Assembly (NCBI RefSeq): GCF_017377775.1 | Contig: NZ_JAFVLN010000007.1 | Coordinates: 62,001-126,000 of the forward strand | Direction of reading: 5' to 3' | DNA length: 64,000 nt | From: Streptomyces sp. VRA16 Mangrove soil | GTDB lineage: Bacteria > Actinomycetota > Actinomycetes > Streptomycetales > Streptomycetaceae | Part shown: piece by piece, positions 1-8,281 of the stretch | Numbering within the stretch: position 1 is the first letter of the stretch | How the letters are laid out: each line of letters starts with the position of its first letter | Notes under the pieces: model-generated | Told to the model about the DNA's origin: nothing | The model's database searches: none | The model's input: only the letters and a program-made list of their open reading frames with translations | Translations under genes and position numbers: made by a program

Positions 1-1
1 C

Positions 2-343
2 CTGCAGTCCGGCGGCCGGATCACCTACACGATCTCGGTGCGCAACGACGGTCCGTCGGACGCGTCCGGGGTGCGGATCCAGCAGAGCGCGCCGCTGATG
101 ATCCACGGCATGGAGTGGACGTGCGAGGCCCGCAGCCCGTCGCGCTGCGGTGCGGCATCGGGCAAGGCGCCGGTCATGACGACGGCGGACATCGCGGCGG
201 GCGGCGAGGTCGTCTACACGGTGTCCGGGCCGATCGAGCAGCAGTCGATCGTGAGCGAGGTGAGCGTCGAGCCGTCGGTCGACGCGATCGACGCGAAGTG
301 CCAGAACGGCTGCGCGGCGACCGACACGGCCCGCCTGCCCTAG
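2..343 (+). CDS. C-terminal part of a secreted DUF11-like repeat protein (5' end outside window)
   Basis: The frame is open from the left edge to a TAG at 341-343, giving about 113 residues. It begins with a segment reading GGRITYTISVRNDGPSDASGV, the typical start of a DUF11 / conserved-repeat beta-sandwich domain found in large surface or secreted proteins of Gram-positive bacteria. Two cysteine pairs (TCEARSPSRC and KCQNGC) suggest disulphide bonds outside the cell. No membrane anchor or sorting signal follows, so the protein is probably released or held by upstream parts not visible here. The start lies outside the window; no function can be assigned. Confidence 0.7.
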   Translation: MQSGGRITYTISVRNDGPSDASGVRIQQSAPLMIHGMEWTCEARSPSRCGAASGKAPVMTTADIAAGGEVVYTVSGPIEQQSIVSEVSVEPSVDAIDAKCQNGCAATDTARLP

Positions 344-369
344 GGCGGGCCCGATGAGGAGGTGACGAA

Positions 370-401
370 GGGCCCGGACGGTGATCGTGCCGTCCGGGCC
401 C
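370..401. terminator. Strong hairpin terminator after the first gene
   Basis: GGGCCCGGACGG and CCGTCCGGGCCC form a perfect 12-bp stem with an 8-nt loop, 26 nt after the stop codon. There is no T-tract, which is usual for Streptomyces terminators. Confidence 0.8.
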
Positions 402-405
402 TGCG

Positions 406-440
406 CCGTACCGGGCCGTACCGGGCCGTACCGGGCCGTT
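406..440. repeat. 10-bp tandem repeat (unit CCGTACCGGG)
   Basis: Three and a half copies of a 10-bp unit follow the terminator directly. A smaller TGCGGAATACC duplication lies just downstream. The rest of the 344-542 gap holds only the pirin promoter region. Confidence 0.7.
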
Positions 441-506
441 CCGGACCGCGGAGGCGGTGCGGAATACCGCGTGCGGAATACCGGGCGACTTGCCGAATGT
501 TCACTG

Positions 507-521
507 TTCAACTAAATTGAT
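507..521. promoter_or_regulatory. Candidate operator upstream of the pirin gene
   Basis: TTCAACTAAATTGAT is an AT-rich island in a very GC-rich context, with TCAA/TTGA arms spaced by 5 bp, ending about 20 bp before the pirin start codon. The shape fits a MarR- or TetR-type dimer site. The regulator is unknown, and no MarR or TetR gene lies beside it. Confidence 0.35.
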
Positions 522-542
522 GGCAGACCTGAGGAGGCCGCC

Positions 543-1511
543 ATGCCCGCTGTGACCGTCGAGAACCCGCTGACCCTGCCCCGCGTGTCCGCGCCGGCCG
601 ACGCCGTGGCGCGCCCCGTGCTCGCTGTGACGACCGCGCCCACCGGCTTCGAGGGGGAGGGTTTCCCGGTGCGCCGCGCGTTCGCCGGGATCAACTACAA
701 GTACCTCGACCCGTTCATCATGATGGACCAGATGGGTGAGGTGGAGTACGCGCCCGGAGAGCCCAAGGGCACGCCCTGGCACCCGCACCGCGGCTTCGAG
801 ACCGTCACGTACATCATCGACGGCACCTTCATCCACCAGGACTCCCACGGTGGCGGCGGCACCATCACCAACGGCGACACCCAGTGGATGACGGCGGGTT
901 CCGGCCTGCTGCACATCGAGGCGCCGCCGGAGTCGCTCGTCATGTCCGGCGGGCTCTTCCACGGCCTGCAGCTGTGGGTGAACCTGCCCGCCAAGGACAA
1001 GATGCAGGACCCGCGCTACCAGGACATCCGCGGTGGCCAGGTCAAGCTGCTCACCACCGGCGACGGCGGCGCGCTGCTGCGCGTCATCGCCGGTGAGTTC
1101 GACGGCCACGAGGGCCCGGGCATCACGCACACCCCGATCACGATGGTGCACGCCACGATCCGCCCCGGCGCCGAGGCCACGCTGCCCTGGCGCGAGGACT
1201 ACAACGGGCTCGTCTACGTCCTCGCCGGCCGCGGCACCGTGGGCGCCGACCGCCGCCCGGTCCACATGGGGCAGACGGCCGTGTTCGGAGCGGGCTCGGC
1301 CCTGACCGTGCGCGCCGACGAGTCGCAGGACTCGAACACCCCCGACCTGGAGGTCGTGATCCTCGGCGGACAGCCGATCCGTGAGCCCATGGCGCACTAC
1401 GGCCCGTTCGTGATGAACACCAAGGCCGAACTCCAGCAGGCCTTCGACGACTTCCAGGCCGGCCGCCTGGGCGTCGTCCCGTCGGCGGAGCGTCTGCCGC
1501 ACACCGACTGA
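543..1511 (+). CDS. Pirin family protein (bicupin)
   Basis: This 322-residue protein has the pirin N-terminal cupin signature GTPWHPHRGFETVTYIIDG followed by HQDS, which supplies the three histidines and the glutamate that bind the single metal in pirins. A second cupin half begins near residue 190 and ends with a conserved PIREPMAHYGPFVMN segment. Pirins are iron-binding cupins. Some have quercetin 2,3-dioxygenase activity and others modulate metabolic enzymes or transcription, so the substrate cannot be read from sequence. The start ATG has a good GAGGAGG ribosome site 6 bp upstream. It stands alone, with an upstream candidate operator and a strong terminator after it, so it is probably monocistronic. 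Confidence 0.92.
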   Translation: MPAVTVENPLTLPRVSAPADAVARPVLAVTTAPTGFEGEGFPVRRAFAGINYKYLDPFIMMDQMGEVEYAPGEPKGTPWHPHRGFETVTYIIDGTFIHQDSHGGGGTITNGDTQWMTAGSGLLHIEAPPESLVMSGGLFHGLQLWVNLPAKDKMQDPRYQDIRGGQVKLLTTGDGGALLRVIAGEFDGHEGPGITHTPITMVHATIRPGAEATLPWREDYNGLVYVLAGRGTVGADRRPVHMGQTAVFGAGSALTVRADESQDSNTPDLEVVILGGQPIREPMAHYGPFVMNTKAELQQAFDDFQAGRLGVVPSAERLPHTD

Positions 1512-1551
1512 CCGCGCGTCCGACGGTACGTCCGCCGGCCCGTCCGACAGT

Positions 1552-1580
1552 ACGTCTCACTGCACGTCTGACTGCACGTC
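1552..1580. repeat. 12-bp tandem repeat after the pirin stop
   Basis: ACGTCTCACTGC and ACGTCTGACTGC are consecutive near-identical 12-bp units followed by a partial third. They sit between the pirin stop codon and its terminator. Confidence 0.6.
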
Positions 1581-1583
1581 ACC

Positions 1584-1617
1584 CGCGTGGCCCCGCCCGG
1601 AAGGTCGGGGCCACGCG
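1584..1617. terminator. Hairpin terminator of the pirin gene
   Basis: CGCGTGGCCCCG pairs with CGGGGCCACGCG, a perfect 12-bp stem with a 10-nt loop, 72 bp after the pirin stop and 20 bp before the next start. Confidence 0.75.
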
Positions 1618-1636
1618 CGCGTGATGGCCTGTAGGC

Positions 1637-2821
1637 GTGCAGACGACCCGCGAGCCCCAGGACCCGTCCCCGGGACAGCCCGGAGGGAAGCCGCTGCTTC
1701 CCGAGGGTGCCCGGCGCACCGCGGCCTGGTGCGCGGTCGCGCTGCTCGTCACCGGGGTCGGCGCCGTGGCCGTCTGGCTCTGCATCGTCTTCAAGTCGGC
1801 CGTCACACCCACCCTGCTGGCCCTGCTCGGGACCGCGCTGCTCGCGCCCGTCTTCGAGTGGCTGATCAGGATGAAGGTGCCGCGGGCGCTGGCCGCCGCC
1901 CTCACCTGCGTCGCCCTCATCGCCGTCGTCGGCGGCGCCGGGTACATCGTCGTCAAGGCGCTCATCGACACCGGCGACCAGATCGTCGACTCCGTGCAGG
2001 TCGCGGGCGACTGGATCCGCGAGCACTTCGGGATCACCGGCGCCGACGACCTCGGCAACATCGCCGACAACGCCAAGCAGTTGCTCGCCAAGTGGGGCTC
2101 CAACCTGGCCAGCGGGGTCCTCGCCGGGCTCACCGTGCTCGGCTCACTGCTCGCCACCAGTGTGCTCGCGCTGTTGCTCACGTTCTTCTTCCTCAAGGAC
2201 TCCGACCGGGCCGTGGGCCTCGCGCACGCCGTCGCCCCGCGCGGCACCGGCGAGGTCATCGAGGCGATGGGGCGCCGCGCCTTCCAGGCGGTCTCCGGCT
2301 TCATGCGCGGCACCACCTTCATCGCGCTCATCGACGCCGTGTGCATCACGGTCGGCCTGCTGATCCTGCGGGTGCCGGGCGCGGTGGGCCTGGGCGCCCT
2401 GGTCCTGGTCGGCGCCTACATCCCGTACCTCGGCGCCACCATCTCCGGCGCCGTCGCCGTCCTGGTCGCGCTCGCCGACCGGGGCTTCGCGATCGCCCTG
2501 TGGGCGCTGGTGGTGATCCTCGCCGTGCAGCAGCTGGAGGGGCACATCCTCCAGCCGATGATCCAGTCGCGCACCGTGCAGATGCACCCGGCCCTGGTGA
2601 TGCTGGCCATCACCGCGGGCGCCTCGGTCGCGGGCATCCTCGGGATGCTGCTCGCGGTGCCGGTGACGGCGGCCGCGTTCGGGATCATCGGGGAGCTGAG
2701 GGGGCGCTACGCGCCCGAGGGCTCCGATGCCCCGGATGATTCACCCGATGAGCCCGTTTCACGTGAAACAGGACCGGGGCCGGGTCCTGCCTCGGCCTCG
2801 GGGCCCGCGTCGGGCTCGTAG
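1637..2821 (+). CDS. AI-2E family transporter (PerM/TqsA-like membrane protein)
   Basis: The 394-residue product has a short proline-rich N-terminus, then hydrophobic segments arranged as in the AI-2E/UPF0118 family: two N-terminal helices, a long hydrophilic loop (about residues 100-150), then a C-terminal block of five or six helices. The family signature region YIPYLGATISG...QQLEGHILQPMI is present near residues 255-310. Family members are exporters or ion antiporters in the cytoplasmic membrane; the substrate cannot be predicted. GTG at 1637 is the first in-frame start after the terminator. The last 38 residues are low-complexity Pro/Gly/Ser, overlap the opposite-strand phosphatase gene by 115 bp, and contain the parS palindrome, read here as PVSRETG. 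Confidence 0.85.
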   Translation: MQTTREPQDPSPGQPGGKPLLPEGARRTAAWCAVALLVTGVGAVAVWLCIVFKSAVTPTLLALLGTALLAPVFEWLIRMKVPRALAAALTCVALIAVVGGAGYIVVKALIDTGDQIVDSVQVAGDWIREHFGITGADDLGNIADNAKQLLAKWGSNLASGVLAGLTVLGSLLATSVLALLLTFFFLKDSDRAVGLAHAVAPRGTGEVIEAMGRRAFQAVSGFMRGTTFIALIDAVCITVGLLILRVPGAVGLGALVLVGAYIPYLGATISGAVAVLVALADRGFAIALWALVVILAVQQLEGHILQPMIQSRTVQMHPALVMLAITAGASVAGILGMLLAVPVTAAAFGIIGELRGRYAPEGSDAPDDSPDEPVSRETGPGPGPASASGPASGS

Positions 2822-4902
2822 AGCTCGAACCAGATGCTCTTGCCCTCGCCCCGGGGGTCGACGCCCCACTTCTGGGCGAGCAGCTCCATGAGCACAAGGC
2901 CCCGCCCGGAGGAGGCGAGTTCACCGGGCCTGCGCTTGTGCGGCAGGTCGTCCGAGGCGTCCGCGACCTCCACGCGCAGCCGGCGCGGCCCGGCGCAGGC
3001 GCTGCTGACCTCGGCGACGAGCAGCGCGTCGCCGTCGGTGTGCACGAGCACGTTGGTGACCATCTCGGAGACCATCAGGACCGCCGAGTCGACCTGGTCC
3101 TCGTCGGCCCAGTCGTGCAGCAGCTCGCGCAGCTGCTGGCGGGCCGTGGCGATCCGCTCGGGCTCGGCCTGGGCGATGGTCATCGCGGTGCGGCGGGCCG
3201 CGGGGACCGCCCTGGCCTCGGCCGTGCGGCGCAGGAGCAGCAGCGCTATGTCGTCCTCGCGGCGGTCCGCGAGCGGGCCCGTGGTGTGGTGCGAGGAGGG
3301 ACCGTGGACGGCCTGGACGAGGGCGTCGGCCAGCTCCTCCAGCTCGTCGGCGGGGCCGGTCTCCAGCGTCGTACGGATCCGCGCCCAGCCGGAGTCGAAG
3401 TCGTGCCCGCCCGTCTCGATCAGGCCGTCCGTGCAGATCAGCAGGGTCTCGCCGGACTCCAGGACGAGCCGGGTGGTGGGGTAGTCGGCGTCCGGGTCGA
3501 TGCCGAGCGGCAGGCCGCCCGCGGTGGGGCGCATCAGGACCGTGCCGTCGGCGGTGCGTATCGCGGGGTCGGGGTGGCCCGCGCGGGCGATCTCCAGCGT
3601 GCCGCTGAGCGGGTCCGCCTCGACGTACAGGCAGGTCGCGAAGCGGGCGCCGAGCTGGTCGGCCTGGTTCTCGACGACGCCGTTGAGGAAGCGGGAGGCG
3701 CGGGAGAGGACCGCGTCGGGGCGGTGGCCCTCGGAGGCGTAGGCGCGCAGGGCGATGCGCAGCTGGCCCATGAGCCCCGCGGCCCGTACGTCGTGGCCCT
3801 GCACGTCCCCGATGACCAGGGCGATCCGGCCGTTGGGCAGCGGGATCATGTCGTACCAGTCGCCGCCGACCTGGAGGCCGCCGCCGGTCGGGACGTAGCG
3901 GGCGGCGATCGTCATGCCCGGGATCTCGGGGCCCAGCGTCGGCAGCATCGACTTCTGGAGGCCGTCGGTGAGCTCGCGCTCGGACTCGGCGACCCAGGAG
4001 CGGGAGAGGGCCTGGGCGAGCATCCGGGCGACCGTGGTGAGCACGGAGCGCTCGTCGGGGGTGAACGTCACCGGGTAGGCGAAGCCCGCCATCCACGCGC
4101 CGATCGTGCGGCCCGCGACGACGAGCGGCAGGAACGCCCAGGACTGCCGGTTGAAACGGGCGGCGAGGGGCCAGGCGGCGGGGTAGCGGCGGCGGTACTC
4201 CTCGGGGGAGGAGAGATAGACGGCGCGGCCGGTGCGGACGACCTCGGCGGCCGGGTAGTCGGTGGCCAGGTCCATGTCGGTGAAGGGGCCCTCGGCGCCG
4301 GGCTGGTGCCCGTGGTGGCCGATGACCGTGAGCCGGTCGCCCGCGACGCCGAACACGGCGAGGCCGTCGGGCGAGAACCCCGGCATGGACAGGCCCGCCG
4401 CGACCCGCATGACCTCGGAGGTCGAGTCCGCCTCGGCGAGGGCGCGGCCCGCGTCCAGCAGGAACGCCTCGCGGGAGCGGCGCCAGTCGCCGGTGACGGG
4501 GGTGCGGGACGAGGCGCCGGGCGGGGGCTCGGCGACCTCCTGGAGGGTGCCGATCAGCTCGTACGAGTCCGGGGCGTCGCCGTGCATCACCGGCTTGGAG
4601 CGGCTGCGTACGGTGCGTATGACGTGGCCCTGGTCGTCCATGATGCGCAGCCGGGCCTCGGCGAGGGTGCCCTCGGCGACGGCCAGGCGGACGACGCCGT
4701 CGATCTCGTTCCAGTCGACCGGGTGGAAGCGGGCGCGGGCGCCGGCCTCCGTGAGGGTGGTCGCGGTCGCGGGCAGGCCGACGAGGCGGGCGGCCTCCGC
4801 GTCGAAGGTGACCAGCCCCGCTCGGTTGTCCCAGCGCCACAGGCCGGTCGCCAGGGCGGCGAGGACATCCTCCACCGGGGGGAGGGGGTCACCAGTGCGC
4901 AT
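2707..4902 (-). CDS. PAS-GAF-SpoIIE (PP2C) phosphatase with C-terminal RsbW-like ATPase domain
   Basis: The product is about 731 residues. In order it has a PAS-like domain (about 10-110), a GAF domain (about 155-300), a SpoIIE/PP2C phosphatase domain (about 330-540, with GGDWYDMIPL near 346, IGDVQGHD near 365 and CTDGLIETG near 492) and a histidine-kinase-like ATPase domain of the anti-sigma type (about 570-690, MVSEMVTNVLVHT). This architecture is common in Streptomyces. Such proteins dephosphorylate anti-anti-sigma factors and may phosphorylate them with the ATPase domain. Start ATG 4902 has GGGAGG only 1 nt upstream, so another start or a leaderless transcript is possible. Longer in-frame starts run into non-conserved sequence. 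The tail ends GPVSRETG..., encoded by parS. Confidence 0.88.
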   Translation of the reverse strand: MRTGDPLPPVEDVLAALATGLWRWDNRAGLVTFDAEAARLVGLPATATTLTEAGARARFHPVDWNEIDGVVRLAVAEGTLAEARLRIMDDQGHVIRTVRSRSKPVMHGDAPDSYELIGTLQEVAEPPPGASSRTPVTGDWRRSREAFLLDAGRALAEADSTSEVMRVAAGLSMPGFSPDGLAVFGVAGDRLTVIGHHGHQPGAEGPFTDMDLATDYPAAEVVRTGRAVYLSSPEEYRRRYPAAWPLAARFNRQSWAFLPLVVAGRTIGAWMAGFAYPVTFTPDERSVLTTVARMLAQALSRSWVAESERELTDGLQKSMLPTLGPEIPGMTIAARYVPTGGGLQVGGDWYDMIPLPNGRIALVIGDVQGHDVRAAGLMGQLRIALRAYASEGHRPDAVLSRASRFLNGVVENQADQLGARFATCLYVEADPLSGTLEIARAGHPDPAIRTADGTVLMRPTAGGLPLGIDPDADYPTTRLVLESGETLLICTDGLIETGGHDFDSGWARIRTTLETGPADELEELADALVQAVHGPSSHHTTGPLADRREDDIALLLLRRTAEARAVPAARRTAMTIAQAEPERIATARQQLRELLHDWADEDQVDSAVLMVSEMVTNVLVHTDGDALLVAEVSSACAGPRRLRVEVADASDDLPHKRRPGELASSGRGLVLMELLAQKWGVDPRGEGKSIWFELYEPDAGPEAEAGPGPGPVSRETGSSGESSGASEPSGA
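2756..2769. promoter_or_regulatory. parS centromere site (ParB-binding)
   Basis: GTTTCACGTGAAAC is a perfect 14-bp palindrome identical to the core parS consensus recognised by chromosomal ParB of Streptomyces and Bacillus. It lies inside the overlapping 3' ends of two convergent genes and is translated on both strands as VSRET. In Streptomyces, parS sites cluster around oriC and nucleate the ParB complex for chromosome segregation. It is the only exact copy I noticed in the window. Confidence 0.93.
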
Positions 4903-5011
4903 GCCTCCCACTCTATGGAGGGGTGATCGCGTGCGGCCAGCCAGAGCGGGGTGGGCTTTGGGTGCGGGGCGGCCGTGGTGCGGGAGCCGGGCCGTGGGCG
5001 GGGCCTGCGGG

Positions 5012-5082
5012 AGCGCCTGCCCGGCGCCGGGGTGCCGCCTTGCCCACCCTGCCGCCCTTGGCGGCAGATCGCCCAAGGCGGG
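5012..5082 (-). repeat. Dispersed 71-bp repeat, copy A (upstream of aspS)
   Basis: Read on the minus strand this matches copy C (57022-57092) at 63 of 71 positions without gaps, and copy B (26710-26777) with a 2-bp deletion. All copies contain a GCCGCC-N3-GGCGGC hairpin whose 3-nt loop differs (AAG, GAG, TTG). It occupies the middle of the 250-bp gap between the phosphatase start and aspS. The aspS promoter should lie in or just after it; a TACTCT at 5089-5094 is a possible -10 element. Confidence 0.8.
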
Positions 5083-5152
5083 GGCCGGTACTCTGGGGGA
5101 GATCCGGGTTGTCTCCCCGGGAACCCCGAAACCAAAGGCTGGATGAACGACG

Positions 5153-6919
5153 ATGCATCGGTACAGGTCCCACACCTGCGGCGAGCTCCGCGCCTCTGAC
5201 GTCGGCACCGACGTCCGGCTGAGCGGCTGGCTGCACAATCGCCGAGACCTGGGCGGCATCCTCTTCATCGATCTGCGCGACCACTACGGCATCACGCAGC
5301 TCGTCGCCCGCCCCGGCACGAAGGCCGCCGAGGTCCTCGACAAGCTCACCAAGGAGACCGTCGTCCGCGTGGACGGCAAGGTCGTCTCCCGCGGCGCCGA
5401 CAACGTCAACGCGGAGCTGCCCACCGGTGAGATCGAGATCGAGGCCGCCGAGGTCGAGGTCCTGGGCGCGGCCCAGCAGATCCCGTTCACGATCAACGCG
5501 GACGACGGCGTGAACGAGGAGCGGCGCCTGGAGTACCGCTTCCTCGACCTGCGCCGCGAGCGCATGCACCGCAACATCATGCTGCGCTCCGCCGTGATCG
5601 CCTCGATCCGCTCGAAGATGGTCGCCCTCGGCTTCAACGAGATGGCGACGCCGATCCTCACCGCGACCTCCCCCGAGGGCGCCCGTGACTTCGTCGTCCC
5701 GTCCCGCCTGAACCCCGGCAAGTTCTACGCGCTGCCGCAGGCCCCGCAGCAGTTCAAGCAGCTGCTGATGATCTCGGGCTTCGACCGCTACTTCCAGATC
5801 GCGCCGTGCTTCCGCGACGAGGACGCGCGCGCGGACCGCTCGCCGGGCGAGTTCTACCAGCTCGACATCGAGATGAGCTTCGTGGAGCAGGAAGACGTCT
5901 TCCAGCCCATCGAGCGGCTCATGACCGAGATCTTCACGGAGTTCGGCGGCGGCCGCGAGGTCACCTCCCCGTTCCCGCGCATCCCGTTCCGCGAGTCGAT
6001 GCTGAAGTACGGCAACGACAAGCCGGACCTGCGCGCCAAGCTGGAGCTCGTCGACATCACGGACGTCTTCGCGGACTCCGAGTTCAAGGCGTTCGCGGGC
6101 AAGCACGTGCGTGCGCTGCCGGTGCCGGACACGGCGTCGCAGTCCCGCAAGTTCTTCGACGGCCTGGGCGACTACGCGGTCGAGCAGGGCGCGAAGGGTC
6201 TGGCCTGGATCCGCGTCGGCGAGGACGGCTCCTTCCAGGGCCCGATCGCCAAGTTCCTCACCGAGGAGAACGCGAAGGTCCTCACCGAGCGCCTGGAGCT
6301 CAAGGCCGGCCACGCCGTCTTCTTCGGCGCGGGCGAGTTCGACGAGGTCTCCAAGATCATGGGCGCCGTCCGTGTCGAGGCCGCCAAGCGCGCCGGGCAC
6401 TTCGAGGAGGGCGTGTTCCGCTTCTGCTGGATCGTCGACTTCCCGATGTACGAGAAGGACGAGGAGACCGGCAAGATCGACTTCTCCCACAACCCGTTCT
6501 CCATGCCGCAGGGCGGCATGCAGGACCTGGAGGAGAAGGACCCGCTGGACATCCTCGCCTGGCAGTACGACATCGTCTGCAACGGCGTGGAGCTGTCCTC
6601 CGGCGCCATCCGGAACCACGAGCCGGACATCATGCTCAAGGCCTTCGAGATCGCGGGCTACGACCGTGACACCGTCGAGCACGAGTTCGCGGGCATGCTC
6701 CGCGCGTTCCGCTTCGGCGCCCCGCCGCACGGCGGGATCGCCCCGGGCGTCGACCGCATGGTCATGCTCCTCGCCGACGAGCCGAACATCCGGGAGACCA
6801 TCGCGTTCCCGCTGAACGGCAACGCGCAGGACCTGATGATGGGCGCGCCCACCGAGCTGGACGAGACGCGTCTGCGCGAGCTCAACATCCAGCTGCGCAA
6901 GCCGGTCGAGAAGAAGTAA
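5153..6919 (+). CDS. aspS: Aspartyl-tRNA synthetase
   Basis: This 588-residue protein charges tRNA-Asp with aspartate in the cytoplasm. The N-terminal OB-fold anticodon-binding domain (about 1-105, [21 protein letters not shown]) is followed by the class II catalytic core. Motif 2 is [19 protein letters not shown] (near 221) and motif 3 is [13 protein letters not shown] (near 525), with the bacterial GAD insertion between them. Length is normal for the bacterial-type enzyme. Whether it is tRNA-Asp specific or also charges tRNA-Asn depends on the presence of AsnRS and GatCAB elsewhere. The start has an AAAGGCTGGA purine stretch upstream, and the gene ends in a strong terminator. Confidence 0.98.
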   Translation: MHRYRSHTCGELRASDVGTDVRLSGWLHNRRDLGGILFIDLRDHYGITQLVARPGTKAAEVLDKLTKETVVRVDGKVVSRGADNVNAELPTGEIEIEAAEVEVLGAAQQIPFTINADDGVNEERRLEYRFLDLRRERMHRNIMLRSAVIASIRSKMVALGFNEMATPILTATSPEGARDFVVPSRLNPGKFYALPQAPQQFKQLLMISGFDRYFQIAPCFRDEDARADRSPGEFYQLDIEMSFVEQEDVFQPIERLMTEIFTEFGGGREVTSPFPRIPFRESMLKYGNDKPDLRAKLELVDITDVFADSEFKAFAGKHVRALPVPDTASQSRKFFDGLGDYAVEQGAKGLAWIRVGEDGSFQGPIAKFLTEENAKVLTERLELKAGHAVFFGAGEFDEVSKIMGAVRVEAAKRAGHFEEGVFRFCWIVDFPMYEKDEETGKIDFSHNPFSMPQGGMQDLEEKDPLDILAWQYDIVCNGVELSSGAIRNHEPDIMLKAFEIAGYDRDTVEHEFAGMLRAFRFGAPPHGGIAPGVDRMVMLLADEPNIRETIAFPLNGNAQDLMMGAPTELDETRLRELNIQLRKPVEKK

Positions 6920-6970
6920 CCGACCCCGGCAGCGGTCCGCCCGGACGCGGGCAGGACACAGGCAGTACGG

Positions 6971-7005
6971 AAGGGCCCGGAACCGTTCGGCGGTTTTGGG
7001 CCCTT
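6971..7005. terminator. aspS terminator
   Basis: AAGGGCCCGGAACCG pairs with CGGTTTTGGGCCCTT, a 15-bp stem with two G-U wobbles and a 5-nt loop, 51 bp after the aspS stop. It can also serve the minus-strand gene ending at 7028. Confidence 0.8.
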
Positions 7006-7027
7006 ACCTGTGCGCGGCGGCCTGCGG

Positions 7028-7495
7028 CTACGCGGACCGGCGCAGCCTGCGCCCCACGGCGAGCAGCGCGGTACCGAGGGCGAGCAGCCCCGCCGCGGTG
7101 AGCCCCGCGGCGGTGGGGAAGCGGGGGACGACGGTGTCACCCGGGTCGTGGAGGAGCGGGGCCGACGCCTCGTCGACCGGCCGCACCCCGGAGCCGCCGG
7201 CCTCCGGCGCGTACCTGGCGCGCGCGGCCGGCGCGATCCGCGGACCGATCGCTCGCGCGGCTTGCGCGGCCTGCGTGGCCCGCGTGACCTGCGTGGCCTG
7301 CGCGGTGTGCGTGGCGTGGGTCGCGGGCGCCGGGGAGTCGGCGGCCGCGCCCAGGGGGCCGGCACAGACCAGAACCGCGATCAGGGCGATGACCAGCCCC
7401 GTCGCTCTCGTCCTTCGTACGGTTCGCACGGAGTCAGGGTGCCGCGCACGGGTGCGGACCGGGGCCCGTGTCGGCCCGTTGCGGCCTCCGACCAT
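7028..7495 (-). CDS. Small exported, membrane-anchored protein of unknown function
   Basis: The predicted 155-residue protein has an arginine-rich N-terminus, a hydrophobic signal segment (about 32-52, TGLVIALIAVLVCAGPLGAAA), an Ala/Thr/Gln-rich repetitive spacer (ATQVTRATQAAQAA), and a C-terminal transmembrane helix followed by RRLRRSA. This layout resembles a small surface protein held by a C-terminal anchor, but no LPxTG or LAxTG sorting motif is visible. The spacer is encoded by imperfect 9-bp DNA repeats. The start could lie a few codons further in. I do not recognise a family. Confidence 0.6.
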   Translation of the reverse strand: MVGGRNGPTRAPVRTRARHPDSVRTVRRTRATGLVIALIAVLVCAGPLGAAADSPAPATHATHTAQATQVTRATQAAQAARAIGPRIAPAARARYAPEAGGSGVRPVDEASAPLLHDPGDTVVPRFPTAAGLTAAGLLALGTALLAVGRRLRRSA

Positions 7496-7582
7496 CTGAT
7501 CGCAGTAATGCCCGGCTCCCGCGCCACTCCCGTACGGCCCTCGCCGACCGCCGCCCCGTCCGCCTCCCAGGCCGTGGCTCCG

Positions 7583-8281
7583 TCAGCCCGACCGGGGCAC
7601 GACGAGCCCGGACTCGTACGCCGCCACCACCGCCTGTGCCCGGTCGCGCACCCCGAGCTTGGCGAGCACCCGGCTGACGTGCGTCTTCACGGTCTCGCCG
7701 CCGACGACCAGGCGCGCGGCGATCTCCTGATTGGACAGGCCCTCGGCGATCAGGCGCAGTACCTCGCGTTCGCGCGGGGTCAACGCGTCGACGGCGAGGG
7801 CCTGTCGGGGTGCCGGGCGGGGGCGCAGCCGGGTGAACTCGGCGATCAGCCGCCGGGTGACGGTCGGCGCGAGCAGCGCCTCGCCCGCGGCGACCACCCG
7901 GACCGCCTCGAAGAGCCGCTCGGCCTGCATGTCCTTGAGCAGGAACCCGCTGGCCCCGGCGGCGAGCGCGTCGTACACGTACTCGTCGAGGTCGAAGGTC
8001 GTCAGCATCACGATCCGGGTGCCGGGCTGGTCGCGGGTGATGCGGCGGGTCGCCTCGATGCCGTCCATGCCCGGCATCCGTACGTCCATCAGGACCAGGT
8101 CGGGTGTCACGTCCCGGCACACGCGCACCGCCTCGGCGCCGCCGTGCGCGCTGCCCACGACCGTGAAGTCCGGCTGGCTGTCGAGGAGGGCGCCGAACCC
8201 GGCGCGTACGACGTCCTGGTCGTCGGCGACGACGATGCGGATGGCCGCCGGGAAGTCCGGTGGCGAAGGGGAGTCCGTCAC
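7583..8281 (-). CDS. NarL/FixJ-family response regulator
   Basis: The 232-residue protein has a receiver domain (about 14-130; acidic residues D20-D21, phospho-acceptor D66 in [11 protein letters not shown], then LTTFD and K in FLLKD) and a LuxR-type helix-turn-helix (about 165-228, [27 protein letters not shown]). The GTG start overlaps the stop of the sensor kinase gene (GTGA), showing translational coupling. It should bind DNA when phosphorylated by the partner kinase. The ABC exporter transcribed divergently from the kinase is the obvious candidate target. Confidence 0.94.
   Translation of the reverse strand: MTDSPSPPDFPAAIRIVVADDQDVVRAGFGALLDSQPDFTVVGSAHGGAEAVRVCRDVTPDLVLMDVRMPGMDGIEATRRITRDQPGTRIVMLTTFDLDEYVYDALAAGASGFLLKDMQAERLFEAVRVVAAGEALLAPTVTRRLIAEFTRLRPRPAPRQALAVDALTPREREVLRLIAEGLSNQEIAARLVVGGETVKTHVSRVLAKLGVRDRAQAVVAAYESGLVVPRSG

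Noticed and set aside
4903-5152. T-box or other riboswitch before aspS (and before metG)
   Set aside because: No T-box consensus or specifier-type structure is visible. The aspS leader is mostly the dispersed repeat.
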